From contig DQGZ01000021.1 of the NCBI GenBank assembly GCA_003531345.1, forward strand, positions 1 through 7,349: a DNA stretch of 7,349 bases, read 5' to 3'. Within the stretch, counting starts at the first letter, position 1, and each line of letters begins with the position of its first letter. Shown piece by piece: positions 1-5,399 of this stretch. The DNA is from Alphaproteobacteria bacterium. Its GTDB lineage: Bacteria; Pseudomonadota; Alphaproteobacteria; Rickettsiales; UBA8987. Made by a program: the position numbers and the translations under genes. The notes beneath the pieces are model-generated. The model was given only the letters and a program-made list of their open reading frames with translations, made no database searches and was not told the DNA's origin.

Positions 1-1
1 A

Positions 2-457
2 TTATTATTAAAAAAATTTGATGAGCGGGGTTTTTGTTTTTTTACTAATTACAACGGCAGAAAGTCAGAAGACTTAAAAGAAAATCCTTTTGCAGCAATA
101 TGTATTTACTGGCCAGCCCTTGAAAAGCAGATAAGGATAGAGGGAAAGGTGGAGAGAGTAAGTAAAAGTGAAAGTGATGAATATTTTCTTTCACGACCAA
201 GAGAAAGTAGAATAGGGGCGTGGACATCCAAACAATCGCAGGCTCTGGAAAGTAGAGAGAGGTTTTTGGCCGAGCTTGAACAGGTCAGAAAAGATTTCAA
301 TGAAAAAGAAGTGACCAGACCTGAAAATTGGGGCGGTTGGAGATTGATACCCGATGTTATTGAATTCTGGAAAGCTGAGGAATTCAGGTTTCATAACAGG
401 GAAGTTTATACAAAAAATGAAAACGGTACTTGGAATAAAAAACTTCTATATCCTTAA
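2..457 (+). CDS. pdxH: Pyridoxamine 5'-phosphate oxidase PdxH, 5'-truncated by window edge
   Basis: FMN-dependent cytosolic oxidase that converts pyridoxine or pyridoxamine 5'-phosphate to pyridoxal 5'-phosphate, the last step of vitamin B6 synthesis and salvage. The frame is open from the first bases of the window, giving 151 visible residues. They match E. coli PdxH from about its residue 70 to its end, so roughly 68 N-terminal residues lie outside. Visible landmarks (first visible codon = 1): FMN-contact FTN and RK at 14-21; substrate residues Y61, R65 and S69 in YFLSRPRES; IGAWTSKQSQ at 71-80 with the FMN-binding QS pair; and the C-terminal block RPENWGGWRL, IEFW, then RFHNR at 129-133, equivalent to the RLHDR substrate/FMN site. 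All expected ligand residues appear conserved, so the enzyme should be active. A GTG at 149 is an internal valine (GKVER), not a start. The gene converges on icd across 110 bases with no convincing terminator. Its promoter is outside the window. Confidence 0.95.
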   Translation, partial: LLLKKFDERGFCFFTNYNGRKSEDLKENPFAAICIYWPALEKQIRIEGKVERVSKSESDEYFLSRPRESRIGAWTSKQSQALESRERFLAELEQVRKDFNEKEVTRPENWGGWRLIPDVIEFWKAEEFRFHNREVYTKNENGTWNKKLLYP

Positions 458-567
458 CCAATTATTATTTGCTATAGCGGCTTGCATAGTAACAAAATTT
501 AGAGCCAGATGGTTTTTATATCTGCATATAATTTGTATAATTTCTCCACATCTCCTAGTAGGGTTTT

Positions 568-1815
568 TTAAGTGGCTTGCTGATTGATGATTGTATTAAT
601 TACTGTATCCTTCAGATGATTTGCCACAGTGTCTACAAATTTTTCGGTTGTTGCACCTTGTGCGCCACAAAGATCACGAGTACCTTTGCCACTTGCCATA
701 AGCTCACATATAATATTATATAACTTATCACAAAACTGGTGAATTTCGCCCTGCTTCTGTATTTTTATTATTTCAGAATGCTTCATTGCCTCAATAAGCG
801 CATACACTAGCCCAAGTGGGTTAAGTGAAGTTTCCTCACCACGTAAATGCCTTTGGAACATATCAGAAACAGTGCCGTGGCTTGCCTCAAACTCCTTTAT
901 CATCTCACCATTATCAGAAACACCAATAAGGCTGGAAGAAATAAATCCTGGTGATTTATGAACCTGAGATATTTCATCGGTCAGCATGTCGCCGTCATAA
1001 TTGTGCGCTACCATTGAGAAGCCACCTTTTGTCCACTTAATTATCTGCATGGTTGCATTGTCTGATATTAGATGTTCAAGGTTATTCTTAGGAAGTAATT
1101 TAGCTTCAAGGAATTTATGCTTAAAATCTTTATCAAACACTTCTTTCATTATCTTCCAGAAATCTTCCTGCCATTTAAAAACAGTTTTTTTAGTAACTAT
1201 ATATGGCGTTACCTTTGCCTCAAGTGAGCGGGAAAAGAAGTGTTGCGCTAATTGGTAAACATTATCCAGCGGGTTATCATAAAACACAGCGGCTGAAAGC
1301 TTATCTGTCATTTTTCGTTCAGCTATTATTTGTGCATCGCTGCCATCTTCTGGCTCAAAAGTTACTTTTATTGTTCCTTTACCAACCATTTTATATGCAG
1401 CAGAATATTCGCCACCTACTGCGTGCCTGTCAAATAATACTGGGTTTTCATAACCGAGTTTTACGCCTTTTATATGTATAGTATCGCGGGAAATGGAAAT
1501 GCCGTTCCAGCCTTTACGCATTGCGCCATTAGGGCTGCCCCATGCTTTTGAAAGACCCATCTCTTTTTTCTGTTCCTCAGTTGGGGTTATTGTGGGTTCT
1601 TTAAATATTGCCTTAATTTTCTTACCTGCGGATATTATGTCTTTTAAAACCTGATCCTGCGTTGCATCACGGTTCTTGCAGGAGAGGTCAAAAAATTGCC
1701 AATCGGAAATATCCAGATTAGGTATTATCCATTTATCTAATATAAGCTGCATACCGTAGCGGGTCATTTCCTCACCGCTTACATAAACCATTTCAGGGGC
1801 TTTTATCTTAGGCAT
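568..1815 (-). CDS. icd: Type II isocitrate dehydrogenase, predicted NAD-dependent
   Basis: TCA-cycle enzyme, a cytosolic homodimer in its family, that oxidatively decarboxylates isocitrate to 2-oxoglutarate. The 415 residues align along their whole length with the eukaryotic/alphaproteobacterial type II family (usually 400-415). Human IDH1-equivalent catalytic residues are seen: T77, S94, N96 and R100 in SPNGAMR, R110, R130 in RHAVGGEY, Y137, K209 in the TKKT loop, and metal ligands D276 and D280 in NYDGDMLTD with D252 as the probable partner-subunit ligand. The coenzyme loop reads EASHGTVSDMF (310-320). The Arg-His pair that grips the NADP 2'-phosphate in human IDH1 (R314/H315) is replaced by D318-M319, which argues for NAD use; this is inferred. 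The ATG at 1815 gives the expected N-terminus, although no clear Shine-Dalgarno precedes it. A TATAAA box at 1833-1838 lacks a good -35. The gene lies 93 bases downstream of rsmD on the same strand, with a candidate terminator between them. Confidence 0.95.
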   Translation of the reverse strand: MPKIKAPEMVYVSGEEMTRYGMQLILDKWIIPNLDISDWQFFDLSCKNRDATQDQVLKDIISAGKKIKAIFKEPTITPTEEQKKEMGLSKAWGSPNGAMRKGWNGISISRDTIHIKGVKLGYENPVLFDRHAVGGEYSAAYKMVGKGTIKVTFEPEDGSDAQIIAERKMTDKLSAAVFYDNPLDNVYQLAQHFFSRSLEAKVTPYIVTKKTVFKWQEDFWKIMKEVFDKDFKHKFLEAKLLPKNNLEHLISDNATMQIIKWTKGGFSMVAHNYDGDMLTDEISQVHKSPGFISSSLIGVSDNGEMIKEFEASHGTVSDMFQRHLRGEETSLNPLGLVYALIEAMKHSEIIKIQKQGEIHQFCDKLYNIICELMASGKGTRDLCGAQGATTEKFVDTVANHLKDTVINTIINQQAT

Positions 1816-1854
1816 TTTTATAGGGCTTTGATTTTATACCGCAGAGTTTCATAT

Positions 1855-1887
1855 AAAAAACTCAAGTGCAACAGTAAGTTGAGCTTT
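1855..1887 (-). terminator. Candidate rho-independent terminator after rsmD
   Basis: Read on the minus strand, AAAGCTCAA and TTGAGTTTT can form a 9-bp stem (one G-U pair, AT-rich base) around a 13-nt loop, and the run of T continues past the 3' arm. It begins 22 bases after the rsmD stop and lies upstream of icd, so it would separate the two transcription units. The stem is GC-poor and the loop long, so strength is doubtful. Confidence 0.35.
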
Positions 1888-1908
1888 AATAATTAATTTT
1901 GAAAAAAT

Positions 1909-2529
1909 TTATTTTATTAAGGCTCCATTTGCATCAACCCCCAAAAACTTCAATATAGTTACATTACTGTTATTGTATTTGCGCTTATCAATTATTTTTG
2001 TCTGCGGATGTTCGGTTACATCCTCCCTTTTGGAATGTTCCGCTATTATAATACCGCCTGCCTTTACCCATTCTGACTTTATTATGCTAGCTATTGCTTG
2101 GTTTAACATATTGCGGTTATATGGGGGGTCGAGAAACACAACATCACACTGATATTGTGCGTGCGGCAATTGCATAACATCAGCCCGCAGGAATAGGCAT
2201 TTTTCAGTTACATTAAGTAGTTTTGCATTATTGCGGGCGCAGGCAATATTCTGCTCACTTATATCAATCATTATGGCACGCACTGCCCCGCGGGAAATTG
2301 CCTCATAACTTACTATACCTGTGCCGCAGAAGAAATCTGCAATAGTACGGCCTTCAATCAGGCTGGGGTTTTCGTCATTGATTATATCTAGCTCAGGCAG
2401 AAAACGCCCATGGTTAAGCAGGTTGAACACCGCCTGACGCACCTTTGAGGTGGTGGGGCGCAGCACCTTATCCTTGTCTTTATATGAAAGAACTTCCTTA
2501 TTTTTGAGCGTGCCAGCTGTAATGCGCAT
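1909..2529 (-). CDS. rsmD: 16S rRNA (guanine966-N2)-methyltransferase RsmD
   Basis: SAM-dependent methyltransferase that modifies G966 of 16S rRNA during assembly of the 30S subunit; cytosolic. Length is 206 residues, usual for the family. Landmarks: N-terminal MRITAGTLKNK; the RsmD signature RPTTSKVRQAVFNLL at 24-38; the SAM-binding motif I DFFCGTGI at 65-72; the acidic strand-2 end IMIDIS at 86-91; and the catalytic motif IV DPPY at 134-137. Between the signature and motif I there are roughly 14 more residues than in E. coli RsmD (around 45-62, low complexity, D/N/E rich). The ATG at 2529 fits the conserved N-terminus, and a partial Shine-Dalgarno GGAAG lies 8 bases before it. A promoter-like pair at 2568-2595 would give a leader of about 30 bases. 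Upstream the region is divergent with the large unknown gene. Confidence 0.95.
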   Translation of the reverse strand: MRITAGTLKNKEVLSYKDKDKVLRPTTSKVRQAVFNLLNHGRFLPELDIINDENPSLIEGRTIADFFCGTGIVSYEAISRGAVRAIMIDISEQNIACARNNAKLLNVTEKCLFLRADVMQLPHAQYQCDVVFLDPPYNRNMLNQAIASIIKSEWVKAGGIIIAEHSKREDVTEHPQTKIIDKRKYNNSNVTILKFLGVDANGALIK

Positions 2530-2567
2530 TTTGCTTACTTCCGTTATTATTGTCTATATATGGTTGA

Positions 2568-2595
2568 TTTATACATAAGTTTCAGAGTTTGTCTA
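2568..2595 (-). promoter_or_regulatory. Candidate promoter of rsmD
   Basis: On the minus strand, TAGACA (-35, five of six matches to TTGACA) is followed after 16 bases by TATAAA (-10, five of six matches), which is itself preceded by TG as in an extended -10. The predicted start would be near 2561, about 30 bases upstream of the rsmD ATG. Position and spacing support it; no experimental evidence is visible. Confidence 0.45.
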
Positions 2596-2681
2596 TTAAG
2601 CGCCAGCCAAACAATTAAGAAAATCCAATTTTACAATATTAATAACGTATAAAATAAAAAATAAACTAAAACTACATATTC

Positions 2682-2722
2682 TTAACGATTTGTTAATTAT
2701 TTTATGTTAAATTTAATATAAT
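2682..2722 (+). promoter_or_regulatory. Candidate promoter with CtrA-like site, upstream of the large unknown gene
   Basis: A perfect TATAAT (2717-2722) is preceded 18 bases upstream by a poor -35 (TTAATT, 2693-2698). The -35 overlaps TTAA-N7-TTAA (2682-2696), which is also the inverted repeat TTAAC-GATTT-GTTAA. TTAA-N7-TTAA is the core recognised by the alphaproteobacterial regulator CtrA, which normally binds over the -35 of promoters it activates. The region upstream (2640-2680) is rich in A-tracts, like an UP element. TTAA occurs often by chance in such AT-rich DNA, so the CtrA reading is weak, whereas the -10 is convincing by sequence. The predicted transcript would start near 2729. Confidence 0.35.
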
Positions 2723-2728
2723 TTGTAG

Positions 2729-2906
2729 TGTATTTTCTGAGTTTGCAAGGAGAACCTCCCCCAAAAACCTCCGAAGACCAGCAAATAATTACTGACAAAT
2801 TGCCCGCTCTCAAGTAATATTGGGGGCGGGTTCAAAAAACAAAAACGGGCGATTTATGAAAAACATAAACCAAAACCTCAATAATAACCTAACCAAAGGG
2901 GCAGAT
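2729..2906 (+). promoter_or_regulatory. Long structured 5' leader of the large unknown gene
   Basis: This stretch of about 178 bases has G/C blocks unlike the AT-rich DNA before it. A helix can form between CCTCCCCCAA (2755-2764) and TTGGGGGCGG (2820-2829), nine of ten pairs. A second joins AAATTGCCCG (2797-2806) to CGGGCGATTT (2846-2855), ten pairs with one G-U, ending directly before an ATG at 2856. A third option pairs GCCCGC (2802-2807) with GCGGGT (2826-2831). Helices one and two cross, so they form either a pseudoknot or alternative states. A perfect Shine-Dalgarno-like AAGGAG at 2747-2752 has no start codon behind it and faces two CCTCC motifs. I match it to no named riboswitch. No independent gene is seen here. 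Confidence 0.35.
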
Positions 2907-5084
2907 ATGCCACGCACAAAAATCTTCATGCGCCAAACCGCCGCCCAGATGCAAATGCAGGCTGCTGAAGTTAAAACCATTACATACGATGAGTTGATGA
3001 GACAGGTCTATGATAATGCGAGTGTAAAAACAGCGCTGGCTGGATTGAATAATCAGTTACAAACAGGGTTGAAAGGAAATATTGAAAGTAGCGTTAAAAC
3101 AGCTTTTGGAGTTATTGATACAAAAGTTTCTATTACCATTACATCAGCGAGCGATGTAGGTGGAAAATTAACAAATGCACTGAACAGCTTAATTACTGAC
3201 GGAAATGGCAGCCCATCATTTGTCTTGGGTGATACAGGTACAAAAATAGCGGCTGCTGCAAAAACAGCAGCAGAGCGAGCTACTGCTAAAACTCCTACTC
3301 CTCCTCCTCCTGCTACTACTAAAACCTTATTACGTAAAGAACTAGATAATAACGATGGTAAAACGTATAACATTTATTCTGATGGTACTAAGGAAGAAGT
3401 ACCAGCGCAGCAGGTACAAAAACAAAAAAGCGATAACCCATTCACACAGCTGCTTGAGATGATAATGGAGTTCATCAATATGTTTAGGGTGGATAGTGTA
3501 GCAACTAATGCGGTAACAAATGCAATAGCTAATAACCCTCAAGTTATGGATGTTTTAGCCGCTGCTAATATAACGAGTCCAGAAGATAAAAAAGCTGCAA
3601 TAGCTAAATCTATAGAAATGGCTACGGATACCCCAGAAGAAAAGGCGGCAATGGTTAATAATGTTATTGGTAGCAGACTTAAAGCATATGCTGGTGAAGT
3701 AGCTAAATTAGCTGCAGATGCAAGAAATAAACATGAGTTCGATGAAAAACTAGAAGCTATAAATCAAAAATATGGAAAATTCCCTGAAAAAGTATCATTA
3801 GGGCAAATAGACCTTTATGATAAGAATGGTAACCAAGTTAAAGATGCTGCGGGCAGGCAGGTAAAATTATCAGCTGCAGATACAGAAGTGAACTCTTCAG
3901 TACTTGGTGAAGTTCAAAGTCAATATGCAGCAATGTTTGCAGCTGCTTCAGGAAAAATACAGAACGAGGCTGGTGGTGCAAAAGGGACGTATACTGATGC
4001 AGCTATAGAAAAATTTAAATATTTCCAGCTTGATGCACAAGAAGCTCTTGCAAGACAAACCTCTGCTGGCAAGTCAAAATTTCCATCAGGATTGAAAGTA
4101 GAAGATTTAATGAAGGTTCAAAAATATGCGGAGAGTGCATTAAATGAGTCTGCAAGTAAATTACGTAGAAACAACAGTTGGAATGTCGATCGCGAGGTGG
4201 ACGGTGCTTTAATAATGCTTACTGACCCTAAAGGTGATGCAAAATATCCTAAAGACAGTTGGGAGTATAAATATGCTGAGCATTTAATAAAAACTGCCCA
4301 GAAATATTCAAGTACTCCAGAAAATTTTAATGCCTATAGTTATTACAACCCAATTAGTAATAACGCTTCAGTGTTGGGTAATTATCTGTTCGTTACAAGA
4401 GAATATATTAAAAATGAAGTTGATCAGAATAAAGTAGTTGATGCACAATTCCTTGAAGGAGAGGTTGGACTTACTTTAGGCGGTAATTCAACTAGTAGTA
4501 TTGGAGTTAATGCTAAATTTGCTGCAATTAGGCAAGCTGTAGTTGATGGTACATTAATAGTAGGTAAAAATTTTGGTGGTTTGCTACAGAGGGGAACAAA
4601 TGCATTAACCCAGAATGATGTATTGCAAGGACTTTCTCGGGATGTGCAGAATGCCATTATGAATATGAGTAAAGAAGCTGTGCTAAATATGTCCGCCGAG
4701 GAATTCAGGATAATGGCTACTCGAAAAGAGTTCATGGATCGGGCTATAGGTGATATGCAGGGTGATATTTCCAGAAGTGATGCGAGAGAAGCTGAAAGGG
4801 AATATCAAAGGCAGCAGGCAGAGAAAACTGCTATAGCTCGTAATAGTCTGACAAGACAAGAGCAAGAGTTAATGAACGACCTAAATGGTATTTTGGGAGG
4901 GATGAAAGCTAAAGATCATGATAAGTTGATGAATAGCCTTCGTGGCATTGTTATGCAGAGTGGGGCTGCAAGTAAGAGTGATTTAGAAGAGGTGGCAAGT
5001 GAGATGATTAGAAAAGCAAAAACTGCTGAAGCTAAAGGGCGTATCCAAAAAGAGTTTGAAGAGTATTATAGTCAGACAAGATAA
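2907..5084 (+). CDS. Large cysteine-free protein of unknown function
   Basis: Not recognised. I chose the ATG at 2907 (725 residues) because AAAGGGG stands five bases upstream; in-frame alternatives are ATG 2856 and TTG 2820 (754 residues). The protein has no cysteine, only two tryptophans, and is rich in Ala, Asn, Lys, Gln and Glu. There is no Sec signal peptide and no clear membrane helix. Order of parts (2907 numbering): an N-terminal helix-prone and beta-prone region to about 115; an Ala/Thr/Pro linker at 115-140 containing TPTPPPP; an amphipathic helix FTQLLEMIMEFINMF near 179-193; a long, mostly helical middle; a Gly/Asn/Ser-rich patch around 525-545 (LTLGGNSTSS); and a charged, probably coiled-coil segment at about 621-660 followed by a basic/acidic tail ending YYSQTR. 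Lack of cysteine and low-complexity linkers suit an exported, surface or effector protein, but that is inference. It is monocistronic: divergent from rsmD and convergent with polA. Confidence 0.85.
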   Translation: MPRTKIFMRQTAAQMQMQAAEVKTITYDELMRQVYDNASVKTALAGLNNQLQTGLKGNIESSVKTAFGVIDTKVSITITSASDVGGKLTNALNSLITDGNGSPSFVLGDTGTKIAAAAKTAAERATAKTPTPPPPATTKTLLRKELDNNDGKTYNIYSDGTKEEVPAQQVQKQKSDNPFTQLLEMIMEFINMFRVDSVATNAVTNAIANNPQVMDVLAAANITSPEDKKAAIAKSIEMATDTPEEKAAMVNNVIGSRLKAYAGEVAKLAADARNKHEFDEKLEAINQKYGKFPEKVSLGQIDLYDKNGNQVKDAAGRQVKLSAADTEVNSSVLGEVQSQYAAMFAAASGKIQNEAGGAKGTYTDAAIEKFKYFQLDAQEALARQTSAGKSKFPSGLKVEDLMKVQKYAESALNESASKLRRNNSWNVDREVDGALIMLTDPKGDAKYPKDSWEYKYAEHLIKTAQKYSSTPENFNAYSYYNPISNNASVLGNYLFVTREYIKNEVDQNKVVDAQFLEGEVGLTLGGNSTSSIGVNAKFAAIRQAVVDGTLIVGKNFGGLLQRGTNALTQNDVLQGLSRDVQNAIMNMSKEAVLNMSAEEFRIMATRKEFMDRAIGDMQGDISRSDAREAEREYQRQQAEKTAIARNSLTRQEQELMNDLNGILGGMKAKDHDKLMNSLRGIVMQSGAASKSDLEEVASEMIRKAKTAEAKGRIQKEFEEYYSQTR

Positions 5085-5141
5085 AGAAAGGGTGCCTTCT
5101 CCTTTGTCCTTCCCATTCTACGCAAGAAAGTTGTTGTAACT

Positions 5142-5189
5142 CCTTCTCCCTTTGGGGTAATAATAAAATTATTCATGGTTAGGATAAGG
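5142..5189. repeat. Degenerate palindromic repeat interrupted by an AT hairpin
   Basis: CCTTCTCCCTTTGGGG (5142-5157) and GGTTAGGATAAGG (5177-5189) look like the two flanks of a small palindromic repeat of the CCTTCTCCC...GGTTAGG kind. Between them lies a 19-base AT-rich piece containing AATAAT-AAA-ATTATT. The right flank resembles GGGTTAGGTGGGAG of the element inside polA (6879-6912), so the two may belong to one family. The resemblance is short and judged by eye. Confidence 0.3.
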
Positions 5190-5225
5190 TAAATAACGGT
5201 ATTCTTAAAACACTCCCACACATGC

Positions 5226-5365
5226 CGTCATTGCGAGGAGTGAGTGTAGCACCGACGAAGCAAACCATCCTTAAAAGCCAAATTCACTTTAGAATATTTC
5301 ACCCCGCTCTTTCAAGCCAGACTTACTTTACGATGGATTGCTTCGCCCAAGCGCTCGCAAAGACG
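5226..5365. repeat. 140-bp palindromic (MITE/REP-like) intergenic repeat
   Basis: Imperfect terminal inverted repeats: CGTCATTGCGAG (5226-5237) matches the complement of CTCGCAAAGACG (5354-5365) at 11 of 12 positions, and CGAAGCAAACCATC (5256-5269) matches the complement of GATGGATTGCTTCG (5332-5345) at 13 of 14. The arms differ in length between these blocks (18 against 8 bases), and a centre of about 60 bases is unpaired. GTCATTGCGAG...CGAAGCAATCC is a well-known pattern of dispersed palindromic repeats in many bacterial genomes, including intracellular ones. It encodes no transposase, so if mobile it would need one in trans. It may also act as a transcript-end structure for the two converging genes. 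Confidence 0.75.
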
Positions 5366-5399
5366 ACGAAAACAATGCTGATAAGCGATAGCTCAATAC

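Larger units (their letters stand above)
5085..5399. other. Convergent intergenic region between the large unknown gene and polA
   Basis: There is no supportable gene in these 315 bases. They hold pyrimidine-rich near-repeats CCTTCTCCTTTG (5095-5106) and CCTTCTCCCTTTG (5142-5154), a degenerate palindrome (5142-5189), an AT-only hairpin (AATAAT-AAA-ATTATT, 5159-5173) and a clear 140-bp palindromic repeat (5226-5365). I see no classic GC stem plus T-run terminator for either converging gene; the palindrome could serve that role on both strands. Confidence 0.6.

Noticed and set aside
149..151. GTG as the start of a short 102-residue protein
   Set aside because: The homology to PdxH runs continuously through this codon to the window edge, so it is an internal valine.
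505..530. Weak hairpin CAGAT...ATCTG after pdxH as a terminator
   Set aside because: Only five pairs with a nine-base loop and no T-run after it; not supportable.
354..587. Plus-strand open frame of 77 codons with a hydrophobic C-terminal half, spanning the pdxH end and the icd end
   Set aside because: Most of it is a frame-shifted shadow of pdxH; the hydrophobic part comes from AT-rich intergenic DNA and it overlaps the icd stop. No ribosome-binding site supports it.
2747..2754. AAGGAGAA, a perfect Shine-Dalgarno-like sequence
   Set aside because: No ATG, GTG or TTG follows within usable distance, so it cannot mark a small gene; it is noted only as part of the leader.
3252..3271. Perfect 7-bp hairpin GCTGCTG-caaaaa-CAGCAGC
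   Set aside because: It falls in the Ala-rich linker, where GCN and GCA codons readily make such pairs; there is no T-run, so I do not call a terminator or regulatory site.
3053..3542. Two minus-strand open frames inside the large plus-strand gene
   Set aside because: They are antisense shadows; the Val/Ala/Gly-rich product of the first comes from complementing the Ala/Thr/Pro linker codons.
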